From: Paenibacillus taihuensis
Lineage (GTDB): Bacteria; Bacillota; Bacilli; Paenibacillales; Paenibacillaceae
Length of the DNA: 64,000 nt
Direction: 5' to 3'
NCBI RefSeq assembly: GCF_003386535.1
Contig: NZ_QTTN01000030.1
Coordinates: 1 to 64,000 of the forward strand
How positions within the stretch are numbered: the stretch's first letter is position 1; every line of letters begins with the position of its first letter. Both the position numbers and the translations under genes were made by a program. Below are positions 1-8,748 of the stretch, piece after piece. The notes beneath the pieces are model-generated. The model had not been told where the DNA came from. It did not search any database and was given only the letters and a program-made list of their open reading frames with translations.

Positions 1-319
1 ATCTTGTTTCAACCGTAATTCGAAATGAATCTCCTCACGTCCATGAGACCTCCCACGGTAAGACGATTCACTTTCCTTCCATGCACCCGCATCATTTACA
101 TTGGCACGTCCGTGTAGTTAATTGGACTTCGTTATGTGTTGCAAACTCGTCCCGTGTCCTATGCCTGATGATATTCGTGTTCCTCGGGTCGGAATTTTGC
201 CTCCAGCTTCCTTCAGATTCCACCTCACAATGGACACCCTTGCTCTTGGCTAGTGGTTGGCAACTACAAGCCCCCACAGCGGACTTTCACCGCCTAGTTA
301 ATCGCCATGCGTGGCACAC
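1..319 (-). mobile_element. 5' part of a group II intron (domain I region), cut by window edge
   Basis: Read on the minus strand from 319, the sequence begins GTGTGCC and carries GGTGAAAGTCC, a CCAAG..GCAAGGGTGTCC block, GAATCTGAAGGAAGC and CGAGGAACACGAATATCAT. This is the pattern I associate with the 5' domain of bacterial group II introns. The intron would begin exactly at the GTGTG boundary, about 4 bases after the T-run of the nadE terminator, and continue leftward out of the window, where a reverse transcriptase/maturase gene would be expected. Insertion just after an intrinsic terminator is typical of group IIC introns, but I cannot assign the class from this part alone. The short reading frames here are not convincing genes. 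The identification is by recall of motif, not by structure folding. Confidence 0.65.
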
Positions 320-321
320 AA

Positions 322-352
322 CAAAAACCCCCTCCATCCACCGGAGGGGGTT
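322..352 (-). terminator. intrinsic terminator of nadE
   Basis: A stem of CCCCCTCC with GGAGGGGG and a short loop is followed on the minus strand by TTTTTG. It lies 13 bases after the nadE stop codon. The group II intron 5' end starts almost directly after it. Confidence 0.9.
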
Positions 353-364
353 CACCACCAAATC

Positions 365-1174
365 TTAAATACCAGGGATCGGGTCCCGCTTGTGCGCGGT
401 ACGCACGAACTGCTTTTCGAGCTTCTCACGCGCGGCGTCACTTACTTGCTTGCCTTCGAGGTAGTCGCTGTTCTCATCGTACGTGATGCCCAGCTCCGTC
501 TCGTCGGTCTGGCCCTCCCAGAGGCCAGCGGTCGGCGCCTTCGTGATGACCGTCTCCGGCACGCCGAGCACGGCTGCCAGCTGGCGAACCTGCCGCTTGT
601 TCAGCGTGCTGAGCGGCGTGATGTCAACCGCGCCGTCGCCCCACTTCGTGTAGAAGCCGGTAATGGCTTCGGACGCATGGTCGGTGCCGACAACGAGCAG
701 GTTCAGCTCGAACGCGAGCGCGTACTGCGTCACCATCCGCATGCGGGCTTTCACGTTGCCCTTGCCGCCGCGGCTCAGGTGGCGCGAGATGCCGATTGCT
801 TTCAGGCTATGCTCCGCCTCAAGCGCAATCTCATCGACCGCTTCCTGAATGTTCGTCTCGACGCGGTGCTTCAAACCAAGCGCATCCGCTACCGCGTAGC
901 TGTCTGCGATATCCACTTGCTCGCCGTAAGGCTGGAACACCCCAAGCGTCATATAATCTCTGCCCGTCTCAGCGGACAATTCGTCAGTCGCGATCTTGCA
1001 AAGCCCAGTAGCAACCGCGCTGTCCACACCGCCGCTAATGGCGATGAGCAGCCCGGTCGTGCCCGACTTCAGCACATACTCTTTCAAGAAATCCACCCGG
1101 CGGCGAATCTCCGCCTGCGGATCGATCTCGCTCTTCACGCCTAATTGCTTGATGATTTCCCCTTGTAGACTCAT
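365..1174 (-). CDS. nadE: NH3-dependent NAD+ synthetase
   Basis: Cytosolic enzyme that converts nicotinic acid adenine dinucleotide to NAD+ with ATP and ammonia, the last step of NAD biosynthesis. The ATP-pyrophosphatase P-loop SGGVDS is at residues 47-52. Further on are GTDHASEAITGFYTKWGDG and the loop KAPTAGLWEGQTDE, both typical of NadE. No glutaminase domain is present, so it uses free ammonia. The length of 269 residues matches the family (about 275). I chose the ATG at 1174 because AGAGGTG lies 11 bases upstream; the longer frame to 1201 would put that site inside the gene. It follows the bacilliredoxin gene by 17 bases, so the two are probably cotranscribed. Confidence 0.95.
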   Translation of the reverse strand: MSLQGEIIKQLGVKSEIDPQAEIRRRVDFLKEYVLKSGTTGLLIAISGGVDSAVATGLCKIATDELSAETGRDYMTLGVFQPYGEQVDIADSYAVADALGLKHRVETNIQEAVDEIALEAEHSLKAIGISRHLSRGGKGNVKARMRMVTQYALAFELNLLVVGTDHASEAITGFYTKWGDGAVDITPLSTLNKRQVRQLAAVLGVPETVITKAPTAGLWEGQTDETELGITYDENSDYLEGKQVSDAAREKLEKQFVRTAHKRDPIPGI

Positions 1175-1191
1175 CGTAAGCAATTCACCTC

Positions 1192-1626
1192 TTAACGGCA
1201 AAACCGTTCAAAGGCAGAAGTCAAATCTGCAGCGATATCGGCAGCTGAACGGTTCTCAATTTGATGGCGCTCGATGAAGTGTACCAGCTCTCCATCCTTC
1301 ATCAGTGCGATGGAAGGCGAGGATGGCGGGTACGGTGCGAAATATTCGCGCGCTTTTGCCGTAGCTTCTTTATCTTGACCTGCGAATACCGTGAACAGGT
1401 GGTCTGGTGTAAGATCGTTCTGCAGCGCTTGCGCCACGCCTGGACGGCATTGGCCTGCAGCACAGCCGCAAACGGAGTTCACAACAACAAGCGCAGTTCC
1501 TTTCGCGCCCGGCAGCTTCGCCTCAACATCCTCAGGCGTGCGGAGCTCCTCAATTCCAAGACGTGTAAGATCATCGCGCATCGGCTGTACCATATCAAGC
1601 ATGTATCGTTCAAAAGACATCGACAT
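1192..1626 (-). CDS. bacilliredoxin, BrxA/BrxB family
   Basis: Thioredoxin-like protein of 144 residues. In Bacillus these enzymes remove bacillithiol from S-bacillithiolated proteins after oxidative stress. The diagnostic CGC motif is at residues 53-55, with a further Cys at 60, in the context NSVCGCAAGQCRPG, as in YphP (BrxA) and YqiW (BrxB). AAGGAGCG stands 7 bases before the ATG. The gene ends 17 bases before nadE, and its stop region overlaps the nadE ribosome site. Whether it is BrxA or BrxB cannot be settled here. Confidence 0.93.
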   Translation of the reverse strand: MSMSFERYMLDMVQPMRDDLTRLGIEELRTPEDVEAKLPGAKGTALVVVNSVCGCAAGQCRPGVAQALQNDLTPDHLFTVFAGQDKEATAKAREYFAPYPPSSPSIALMKDGELVHFIERHQIENRSAADIAADLTSAFERFCR

Positions 1627-1724
1627 GTGTAATCGCTCCTTATGAGTTCATTTTCTTTCTATTATACTGCTCGCTGAAAATGAAAGCAAAGAAAAAGCAA
1701 CCAGGCTATCGCCCGATTGCTCTC

Positions 1725-2108
1725 TCAATTACCGGATTGTTCACCTTTCGCCGGATCAACGCCATCCTCAACCCCCGTCGCGACGTTCTTATCGGGATGC
1801 GTGAAGATGCCGCTCTGAGGCGCGATCCCCTGCTCAAAATAGTCCCGGTTCTCGCTCGTCAGAAAGCCGATGTCCTTGAACGGATGGACCCACTGATCGC
1901 CTGCCATGACAGCTGGATCAGTCTCCTCCGACCACTGGTTGAGAGGCGATTCCGGCGACTCATATTGATGATCGCCGATCGTCACGCCGAATTCATTCAC
2001 GAATGGCGCGCTCGGTCCGCGGCCCTGCCGAAAGCCCGGCAGGAAATTAATTTCATACGGATCAAGCGCCGGATCATCAGCGCTGCCCATCTTATCTTGA
2101 TCGCTCAT
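1725..2108 (-). CDS. conserved hypothetical protein, DUF3905-like
   Basis: Soluble 127-residue acidic protein without membrane segments. It has conserved-looking blocks such as PFVNEFGVTIGDHQYESPESP and AGDQWVHPFKDIGF, which I associate with the DUF3905 family of spore formers; the match is from memory. AAGGAGG lies 9 bases before the ATG. The TAA of the preceding small gene overlaps this AAGGAGG site, so the pair is probably translationally coupled. The function is unknown. Confidence 0.7.
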   Translation of the reverse strand: MSDQDKMGSADDPALDPYEINFLPGFRQGRGPSAPFVNEFGVTIGDHQYESPESPLNQWSEETDPAVMAGDQWVHPFKDIGFLTSENRDYFEQGIAPQSGIFTHPDKNVATGVEDGVDPAKGEQSGN

Positions 2109-2123
2109 CCCCGTCTAACCTCC

Positions 2124-2267
2124 TTAGATTGAAGGACGATTGGGGCCGTCTAACTTCTTATCGTAGCCTTCCGACTCCGGTGCTTTTCCATTGCCGCTCT
2201 GATTCTTGCTCGCCTGAGACTTCTGTTCTGCAGAAATCCCGCGCGAACCTTGATTGTTGTTTACCAT
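2124..2267 (-). CDS. small hydrophilic protein, 47 aa
   Basis: A short frame beginning MVNNNQGSRGISAEQKSQ and ending KLDGPNRPSI. It is rich in Asn, Gln, Ser, Gly and Lys, with no Cys or Trp, and looks intrinsically disordered. Its composition resembles minor small acid-soluble spore proteins, but I cannot assign it to one. A GAAGGGGGTG ribosome site lies 6 bases before the ATG. The stop codon sits inside the AAGGAGG of the following DUF3905 gene, which supports its being real. Confidence 0.65.
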   Translation of the reverse strand: MVNNNQGSRGISAEQKSQASKNQSGNGKAPESEGYDKKLDGPNRPSI

Positions 2268-2288
2268 TGCTGGCACCCCCTTCCAAGG

Positions 2289-3005
2289 CTAGTATGCGCG
2301 GCTCTCCGTCTCCTTATCCTTCACAGGCAAGAGCGAGCCGACCAAGCCAGCCCCGATAAAAAGCCACTGCAGCGAGGTAAGTCCAAACGTTAAACTCGGC
2401 ACGACACCGGGCGGATAAGGGGCAAACAAGCTTACGAGAAGCCCGCCGATGCCAGAGCCCAGCAGCGCAATGGAAGCGAATCTGCCGCTCCCCGCTTCGG
2501 CATCAACCCGCAGCAGAACAACATACAGAATCGCATACAGCACCGTATAACCAAGTCCATACGGCACATTCGTCAGCAATGTCCATACGAGACAAGCCGG
2601 AAGTATGGCAAAAGGCCACATATCGAGCATCAGCAAGCCAGCAATCCGCGTACGGTAACGCACATAAGCGACATAGATGATTGCGGCGGCTAGACCGATT
2701 AACGCATCGAAGCCACTGCCGCGCACAATCACTAGGGAGCTTGGTCGCTCCCACAGCATGGAAGGAGCGCGCAGCAGAAACAGCAGCTTCCAGCAAAGCA
2801 GCGTTATTATCGCGGTATTCACATAGAGGCGCTCCCAAAGCTCCGCCTGCTTCGACTGCTTTGACTGCTCCGACTGCTCCGAACCTGCAAGCCTCCGGAG
2901 TCTTATTTTAAAAGCTAGAAACCCTGCAGCTCCAGCAATCAGAGCAGCAAGCAATACGGCATCTAGCCGCAGTGGTCCAAGTGCAATAACTTCAGGCAAG
3001 CGCAC
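2289..3005 (-). CDS. hypothetical integral membrane protein
   Basis: A 238-residue protein with about six to seven hydrophobic segments: residues about 14-33, 62-77, about 98-115, 125-145, 150-165, 175-195 and 207-225. A charged Ser/Gln/Lys-rich linker separates the first two. I do not recognise the family; a distant likeness to prolipoprotein diacylglyceryl transferase layout is too weak to claim. A GTG start follows AGAGGGAG very closely. It lies 9 bases after the upstream histidine kinase gene, so the two are likely cotranscribed, and it may be linked to the kinase in function. Confidence 0.6.
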   Translation of the reverse strand: MRLPEVIALGPLRLDAVLLAALIAGAAGFLAFKIRLRRLAGSEQSEQSKQSKQAELWERLYVNTAIITLLCWKLLFLLRAPSMLWERPSSLVIVRGSGFDALIGLAAAIIYVAYVRYRTRIAGLLMLDMWPFAILPACLVWTLLTNVPYGLGYTVLYAILYVVLLRVDAEAGSGRFASIALLGSGIGGLLVSLFAPYPPGVVPSLTFGLTSLQWLFIGAGLVGSLLPVKDKETESRAY

Positions 3006-3014
3006 ACGCTCCCT

Positions 3015-4730
3015 CTATGCAAGATGCACTCCAGCAGCAATCGGAGTTGCTGCTCCATAGTAATTCCGGGTCCGATCAAACTTTACCTTGAACGTGGTGC
3101 CCGTCCCTTCCGTCGAGTCGACCGCGATCTCGCCGCCATGACCTTCTACTATGCTAAGGCACAGAGGCAGGCCAAGACCGGTTCCCCGCGTCTTCGTCGT
3201 GTAGAATGGCTCGAACAGCCGACCGAGCTGCTCCGACGGAATGCCGCTGCCGTTATCTGTAACGCACAGCTCTACATAATCCGGATAGGCCGTCGTTTCC
3301 AGTCGGAGCACACCATGCTGGTCCATAGCCTCCATTCCGTTCCGCGCCAAATTCAATATCAGCTGCTTCATCTCTTTCTCATTCAGCATAAGAGTAGGAA
3401 TCCGTTCAGCTAGATGCAGCTCGATCGATTGGCCCCGCATATTCGCATCCGCCATCAAGAGCGGCATAATTTCATTAATAATCTCGTGCAGCGAGCAATT
3501 CTCCTTCTCGACGATCCGGTTCTGCGCAAGTGACAGGAAGTCGTTAATGATACTGTTCGCGCGGTCCAGCTCTTCCATGACGATCCGGTAATACTCATGC
3601 TGTTCACCCGGACTGCGTTCCTTCATCAGCTGAACGAAGCCGCGGATAACCGCCATCGGATTTCGAATCTCATGCGTAATGCTGGCAGCCATCTGTCCGA
3701 CGAGGCTAAGCCGTTCCATCCGCCCAAGCTCCGCCCGCAGCCGATTAAGCTCGGTAATATCATGCGCGATGAGTGCCGCACCGATAATGACGTTATTTTG
3801 AATATCGCGCACGCAAATGCCGGAGTTCAGGTAGATTTTACCCTGCTCCTCCACATATTCCGTCGAAAGCTTATGCCCATTGAGTGCTTGATGCAGCATC
3901 CGCCCGAGCACATCCTTCTCGATATGATCGTACATAATCGTAAAATGCTGCCCCAGGAGCTCATGCCGCAATTTGCCGCCAAACTTGTCCCGCAGCAGAT
4001 GAATCGCCATCTCGTTAATATGAGTAATGACCCCGTCTGAATCGACGAAAATAACGCCAAGCGGCGTCTCGTCGATAAACTGCTGCAGCTTCTGCACTTC
4101 GATGCGGTAATTATTCGTTACTCCTTTGAGCTGGTGAGCGATCACCTCTCTGCGGAGCAGACTTTCCGAGAATACGACAAACAGCCACATAACTAAGAAG
4201 TAAGCAAGCTCATGAAGAATGAGGTGAGTGATTTCGGAAGTGGTAAGCTGAGGATGCTCCACATGATAGTAATATATGAATGAGGAAGCCCTTATGACAA
4301 GAATGCCTGCCGTTATGCCAAGCACTATGGTATGCTTGCGCCTTTTCGACAAATCCAGAAAGCCTTTATGATACTTATAGATCAAAGGCATTAAGAGCAT
4401 TGCGCCGCCAATCTCGATGAACCCCCAGTCGCCATGCATGAAGAACAGTTCCGATGCGGCGAAAATCCCGGTTAGCGTAAACATTATGCCAACACCGCCA
4501 TACAAGGAGCCGATAATCATAGGTACATAGCGGTAATCCAGATCAAAATCTTTCACTTCCGAGCAAATACACAGTGCCATAATCATACTTGATGCGCACA
4601 CCGAGGTGATGAGGAGCAGGATGTTTTTGCGTGGCTTTGAGTAGTCAAACCAGATCTGGAAGACGAAGACTGGCAATAATGCGACAAGAATCTGCAGGAG
4701 CATTAGCTTCCACACAAAGTAGTATCCCAC
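3015..4730 (-). CDS. membrane sensor histidine kinase, 5TM + PAS, sporulation-kinase type
   Basis: 571 residues. The N-terminal about 195 residues form a multi-span block like the 5TM-5TMR_LYT sensor. A PAS domain follows at about 215-330 (TPLGVIFVDSDG). HisKA carries the phosphorylation site at His353 in SITHEIRNP. The HATPase domain has its N box near 463 (LILNLARNGMEAM), TDNGSGIP, and GTGLGL near 517. Such kinases often feed the Spo0A phosphorelay or an orphan regulator; no response regulator gene adjoins it, so the target is unknown. The GTG at 4730 has GGAAGG too close upstream; a GTG at 4715 is better spaced and may be the true start. Confidence 0.9.
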   Translation of the reverse strand: MGYYFVWKLMLLQILVALLPVFVFQIWFDYSKPRKNILLLITSVCASSMIMALCICSEVKDFDLDYRYVPMIIGSLYGGVGIMFTLTGIFAASELFFMHGDWGFIEIGGAMLLMPLIYKYHKGFLDLSKRRKHTIVLGITAGILVIRASSFIYYYHVEHPQLTTSEITHLILHELAYFLVMWLFVVFSESLLRREVIAHQLKGVTNNYRIEVQKLQQFIDETPLGVIFVDSDGVITHINEMAIHLLRDKFGGKLRHELLGQHFTIMYDHIEKDVLGRMLHQALNGHKLSTEYVEEQGKIYLNSGICVRDIQNNVIIGAALIAHDITELNRLRAELGRMERLSLVGQMAASITHEIRNPMAVIRGFVQLMKERSPGEQHEYYRIVMEELDRANSIINDFLSLAQNRIVEKENCSLHEIINEIMPLLMADANMRGQSIELHLAERIPTLMLNEKEMKQLILNLARNGMEAMDQHGVLRLETTAYPDYVELCVTDNGSGIPSEQLGRLFEPFYTTKTRGTGLGLPLCLSIVEGHGGEIAVDSTEGTGTTFKVKFDRTRNYYGAATPIAAGVHLA

Positions 4731-4925
4731 CCTTCCAAATATCCAGTTATTAGTTCAAATTTTACCTGTTATCCCGATTAAAGCACAGGTGGCGCTATTT
4801 GACAATGTAGCGAGTTAGAAGATTTCATTCCAATTGCCGTGTAGACGGGGAATTTGCTGGATAGTATGATAGGTAGCGGCAGTCTGCATCGTTCTACAAA
4901 AAGCACCAATAGGGGGTTAATACCT
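4731..4925. other. divergent intergenic region
   Basis: About 195 bases between the divergently transcribed kinase and flavoprotein genes. A TTGACA lies at 4799-4804 on the plus strand, but no clear -10 stands 17 bases downstream. TAGTATGAT at about 4862 could be a -10 for the flavoprotein gene. I make no firm promoter call. Confidence 0.3.
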
Positions 4926-6182
4926 ATGACATATGATGTAATTATAATAGGCGGCGGCTCTGCAGGCTTAATGGCAGGCATTGCAGCCAGCAAGAATGGC
5001 GCAAAGGTCCTGCTCCTGGATAAAGGCGACAAGCTTGGCCGCAAGCTTGGCATTTCCGGCGGAGGTCGCTGCAACGTAACGAATAACAAAGACATCGACG
5101 AGCTTATTAAGAACATCCCAGGGAACGGACGGTTCCTGCACAGCTCGCTCGCAAACTTCGGCAACAAGGACATTATTGCCTTCTTCGAGAACCTTGGCAT
5201 TCGACTGAAGGAAGAAGATAACGGCCGCATGTTCCCGATCTCGGACAAAGCGAAGTCCGTCGTCGATGCCCTCATTAATCAGGTGCGGAGGCAAGGCGTC
5301 GACATTCGTGTGAATACACCTGTGAAAAAGGTAAACTTCACCGAGGACGGCGTGCAAGGTGTCACAACCGCATCCGGCGAAGTCATCTTCAGCCGAAGCG
5401 TCATTGTGGCTGTCGGCGGCAAATCGGTACCGCATACCGGTTCGACCGGCGACGGCTATCCATGGGCGGAAGCAGCGGGGCATACGATTACGGAGCTGTT
5501 CCCGACCGAGGTGCCGATTACGGTGAACGAGCCGTTCATCGCGAGCAAGGAGCTGCAAGGCTTGTCGCTTCGCGATGTAGGCCTCTCCGTCTGGAATGCG
5601 AAGGGCAAGAAGCTCATTTCGCATGAAGGCGATATGATCTTCACGCATTTCGGCGTATCCGGCCCTATTGCGCTGCGCTGCAGCCAGTTTGTCGTGAAGC
5701 AGCTGAAACAAGCCGGCGGCGGCAATGTCCTCCTGACCATCGACCTCTTCCCGGGCAAAAGCGCCGACGAGGTGTATACCGAATCGCTGCAGCTAACCAA
5801 ATCCGAGCATAAGAAGTCGATCAAGAACGTGCTGAAGGGCTACTTGCCGGAGCGCTTGATCCCCCTTCTGCTAGCAGCCTCGGAGCTCGACGAGCAGCTG
5901 ACATACGACAACATTCCGAAGCAAGCATGGCTTGGGCTTGCGAAGCTGATCAAGGCATTCCCTCTACGCGCATACGGGACGCTGAAGCTGGAGGATGCTT
6001 TTGTCACTGGCGGCGGCGTGAATTTGAAGGAAATCGATCCGAAGACGATGGAATCGAAGCTGAAGCGAGGACTCTACTTCTGCGGCGAGGTGCTCGATAT
6101 ACACGGCTATACAGGCGGATACAATATTACGGCCGCATTCACGACAGGCTATACAGCCGGCACGAATGCCGCACTTCAATAA
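4926..6182 (+). CDS. HI0933-family flavoprotein (NAD(P)/FAD-dependent oxidoreductase)
   Basis: 418 residues. The Rossmann FAD-binding motif GGGSAG is at residues 9-14, the second motif [16 protein letters not shown] at 38-53, and the C-terminal FAD contact [12 protein letters not shown] near the end. These are signatures of the HI0933/YhiN/BaiN family. Members are cytosolic flavoproteins with mostly unknown substrates; some are linked to bile-acid or cysteine chemistry. The start at 4926 is preceded by AGGGGG with 9 bases of spacing; the longer frame from 4854 has no supporting site. It is monocistronic, ending in a bidirectional terminator. Confidence 0.9.
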   Translation: MTYDVIIIGGGSAGLMAGIAASKNGAKVLLLDKGDKLGRKLGISGGGRCNVTNNKDIDELIKNIPGNGRFLHSSLANFGNKDIIAFFENLGIRLKEEDNGRMFPISDKAKSVVDALINQVRRQGVDIRVNTPVKKVNFTEDGVQGVTTASGEVIFSRSVIVAVGGKSVPHTGSTGDGYPWAEAAGHTITELFPTEVPITVNEPFIASKELQGLSLRDVGLSVWNAKGKKLISHEGDMIFTHFGVSGPIALRCSQFVVKQLKQAGGGNVLLTIDLFPGKSADEVYTESLQLTKSEHKKSIKNVLKGYLPERLIPLLLAASELDEQLTYDNIPKQAWLGLAKLIKAFPLRAYGTLKLEDAFVTGGGVNLKEIDPKTMESKLKRGLYFCGEVLDIHGYTGGYNITAAFTTGYTAGTNAALQ

Positions 6183-6183
6183 G

Positions 6184-6224
6184 AAAAGCTGACAGACGAT
6201 GGAGTATCGCTTGTCAGCTTTTTC
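6184..6224. terminator. bidirectional terminator
   Basis: AAAAGCTGACA pairs with TGTCAGCTTTT around a 17-base loop. A-run and T-run flank it on both sides. It serves the convergent flavoprotein gene (plus) and the hypothetical gene ending at 6228 (minus). Confidence 0.85.
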
Positions 6225-6227
6225 TGC

Positions 6228-6641
6228 TTACGTATGTACGTCGCCTGAGAAGTAACCGTACGAACCGTCGTCAGGGAAGTAGTCATCCTCTGCCGGCGCA
6301 TCATCATCCCAATTCTTGTAACCGCTCTGCGTCTCGTCTTGGGCGACCAGATCCTCATTCACGACATGCGCCGGGATCGTAATGTTCGCCATATTGTAAG
6401 CATCATTCGTCAGCTCAATATCCGGAATCGAGGACTGCACCGCCAACTGTCCGCCATGTGACTGGGCGATCTCGAGCGCCGAGGTCAGATCGCTGCCTTC
6501 GATATGAATATGTACGCTTGATCCTTGCTGAATAACGGGATCATAGCCGAGCTCTTGCAATGTCGAGCTTGCGAGCTGCGCTGCATTCGCATCCCCGAAC
6601 TGAAACAATAACGCTGTATCCTGCATATCGTGCACATCCAT
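6228..6641 (-). CDS. hypothetical acidic protein, 137 aa
   Basis: The N-terminal about 70 residues look like a small alpha/beta fold (LLFQFGDANAAQLASSTLQELGYDP), reminiscent of small ligand-sensing ferredoxin-like domains. The C-terminal about 50 residues are Asp-rich and likely disordered (NWDDDAPAEDDYFPDDGS). No signal or membrane segment is present. I do not recognise the family. AGAGG abuts the ATG at 6641; a GTG at 6635 is 6 bases from it and could be the start instead. Confidence 0.6.
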   Translation of the reverse strand: MDVHDMQDTALLFQFGDANAAQLASSTLQELGYDPVIQQGSSVHIHIEGSDLTSALEIAQSHGGQLAVQSSIPDIELTNDAYNMANITIPAHVVNEDLVAQDETQSGYKNWDDDAPAEDDYFPDDGSYGYFSGDVHT

Positions 6642-6697
6642 CCTCTGTGGTTGCTAAAATCATCCATTCTTAGCTAGAATGCCCGACTCACGATAAT

Positions 6698-7633
6698 TTA
6701 ATCCAGCAATCTCTGCCCCCTTGGTGCAAGCCGGATCGCCCATTGCTTCCAATTAATCGGATGCGCGGCAGCAAAGCCAGGCAGCGGCCTATCACCGCTA
6801 ACTTGGATAAGAGGATCATCGCCGGCAGCCATTGCATTCAGCATGGACCAGTACGACAGGTCCCCCATGCCTAGCATCGGCAGCGCCGACGAGACCGCGC
6901 CGAACAGCTTATCCGGCGTCACGCCATCCGCGTCAGGCGAAACATTCAGCGCCGACTCAAGCTCCTGCAGCGTCAGCCGCTCCACGATGCCGAGGCTATC
7001 CGCTTCAGAAGGCAGCCGTTTCAGCTGGAAGGCAAGCGCCTCCGCCATCACCGGCAGCTTCTCCCCGTCTAGCCGGAGCCAATGCGTGATCGCCTCGCGG
7101 CCGTCAATATCGGAAGCATCAGCTGCAGCTGAATAAGCTGCCCAAGCACGCGCTGCCGCAGCCTGCTCATCGGTCGCGACCTCCCTGCGCTGCGGCCAGA
7201 ACGCTGCCACCTGCTCCGGACTTAGCTGGCCTAAGCCGCGGAAATCCGCAACGCCAGGCACCTCGGTCGCGACAATCCAGGATAGGTTCAGCGGAATAGA
7301 TTCAAATGCTTTAGAGAACCAATAAAGCAGTGCTGCCAGCATCGCCTGATCGAAGAGATCATACTCGAACCACAGAACGATTTCTTCGCCGCCCATCACG
7401 GCTTGCGTGAGCTGGCTTTGCTGCGACTTGCACTGCTCAATATACAGAAATTGAGGGACGCCGAGCTCTCGCTCGAACCATTCGGCACGAGCTTGCTGAG
7501 CCTGCTCCTCCCACCAATCCAGCGCGGCAGGACCGTCGATCCAGCTCTCGCGCCAAGGCAATATTGTTCCAGAAATGCTGGACTTTTGCAGAAGCTGCGC
7601 TGTGCTGTCGCCATTTGTCACATGGAGCATCAT
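6698..7633 (-). CDS. DUF1835 domain-containing protein
   Basis: 311 residues beginning MMLHVTNGDSTAQLLQKS, with GTILPWRESWIDGPA and LWFEYDLFDQAMLAALLYWF. These are typical of the DUF1835 N-terminal domain; the C-terminal part would be the DUF3658-type region. Members are cytosolic proteins of unknown function in Bacillales. The start at 7633 was chosen because the longer frame to 7735 would run across the promoter and into the divergent gene. The ribosome site GTGAGTGAAG is modest. Confidence 0.8.
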   Translation of the reverse strand: MMLHVTNGDSTAQLLQKSSISGTILPWRESWIDGPAALDWWEEQAQQARAEWFERELGVPQFLYIEQCKSQQSQLTQAVMGGEEIVLWFEYDLFDQAMLAALLYWFSKAFESIPLNLSWIVATEVPGVADFRGLGQLSPEQVAAFWPQRREVATDEQAAAARAWAAYSAAADASDIDGREAITHWLRLDGEKLPVMAEALAFQLKRLPSEADSLGIVERLTLQELESALNVSPDADGVTPDKLFGAVSSALPMLGMGDLSYWSMLNAMAAGDDPLIQVSGDRPLPGFAAAHPINWKQWAIRLAPRGQRLLD

Positions 7634-7662
7634 GTTAACTTCACTCACTTTACATAAATATA

Positions 7663-7671
7663 TGTTATAAT
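7663..7671 (+). promoter_or_regulatory. extended -10 promoter of the PAS-XRE gene
   Basis: TGTTATAAT is an extended -10 (TGN plus a perfect TATAAT at 7666-7671), placing the start of transcription near 7678, about 27 bases before the gene start. No good -35 stands at 17 bases, as is common for extended -10 promoters. Confidence 0.6.
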
Positions 7672-7704
7672 AGGCATACAACACATGCAGGGGTGCGATG
7701 CACA

Positions 7705-8679
7705 ATGATGGTTGATATGTTCGCAAATACTGCAAATGCGATATTGATTATCCGCGAGCAGCAGAACACAAGATACATTCATGATTGCACAAAATCATTT
7801 TGCCATGCAACAGGATTTAAGCAGGAAGATCTCATTGGCAGTAAACTGATGGACATGCCTGACAGTGCTTCGAATGATTTTTGGCCTTTAATTGACCGGA
7901 TGTGCGTCACCATTTCAGGCAGAAAGCCTGAAGTGCAAGCTGAATTTGACTTAGTCATGCCGGGCGATTTCCATATATTCGCTGAGATACATTTGAAGAC
8001 GCTTCGGTACGCGAATGAAAGCTATTATCTGCTTACACTCAAGGACCGCTCGGAACATAAGTGGATTCATGACTTTCTTCTCCAACAGCGAATTGAGATG
8101 TCACTTATCTTGACAAGTACAGGCTCCATTACTTCGATGCGAAGCTACCATGAACCGATGCCCTTTGACAGACAGACAATTTCCATGGTGCCAGGCCAGA
8201 GATTCGTCGCTGACTGTGATCGCGATCGCGTTCGAGCATTCTTAAGCACGCTCCGCAGCCGGGGCGATACAGCTCCGCGGCCGCTTACGTTTAAGCTGCA
8301 GCTATTTGAAGACCAGTATAACGCTTATGCACTTATTAAGCCTTTCTTCTATGCAGACGGTACATTCCGCTGTTTCGCCATTCTCATTCTAACGGTCGAA
8401 GCGATCGAGCAGACTGAGGCCGGCAAGCCTTCTAAGAAAATGAAGATCGCCATGGAAGAGTACAGTCAGGATGAGACGAGCGACCCGTCCTTCAAGCTGC
8501 GCTTGCTTATGCTGAAGCGGAACATGACGGTGACGAAGCTCGCGGAGAGTACACAAATCTCGTTAACGACGATCTCCAACATCCGCAATGGCAAAATCAA
8601 AAAACCGCAGCGGCTCACCGCCCATCTCATTGCGGAACAGCTCGGCGTATCGCCAGATGATATCTGGGGTCCGCTATAG
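7705..8679 (+). CDS. PAS-domain protein with C-terminal XRE-type helix-turn-helix
   Basis: 324 residues. The N-terminal part resembles a PAS domain at about 10-120 (ILIIREQQNTRYIHDCTKSF, GFKQEDLIG, YYLLTLKDRSEHK). A second PAS-like segment may lie at about 130-235. The last about 65 residues form a Cro/CI-type HTH: LRLLMLKRNMTVTKLAEST, ISLTTISNIRNGKIKKPQ, LTAHLIAEQLGVSPDDIW. It therefore looks like a one-component cytosolic sensor-regulator whose ligand and targets are unknown. The ATG at 7705 is 9 bases after GGGGTG. It has its own promoter and shares a bidirectional terminator with the chemoreceptor gene. Confidence 0.8.
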   Translation: MMVDMFANTANAILIIREQQNTRYIHDCTKSFCHATGFKQEDLIGSKLMDMPDSASNDFWPLIDRMCVTISGRKPEVQAEFDLVMPGDFHIFAEIHLKTLRYANESYYLLTLKDRSEHKWIHDFLLQQRIEMSLILTSTGSITSMRSYHEPMPFDRQTISMVPGQRFVADCDRDRVRAFLSTLRSRGDTAPRPLTFKLQLFEDQYNAYALIKPFFYADGTFRCFAILILTVEAIEQTEAGKPSKKMKIAMEEYSQDETSDPSFKLRLLMLKRNMTVTKLAESTQISLTTISNIRNGKIKKPQRLTAHLIAEQLGVSPDDIWGPL

Positions 8680-8748
8680 TTTGAAGCATAAGCCATCGTT
8701 CTAAGACACCATTTCAGACAATCAAGACATGCCATCATGAAGCCAAAA

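Noticed and set aside
81-368. short plus- and minus-strand frames at the left edge
   Set aside because: They lie within the group II intron 5' region and the nadE terminator, so are not likely to code.
4799-4830. SigA promoter at TTGACA before the HI0933 gene
   Set aside because: No acceptable -10 at 16-18 bases.
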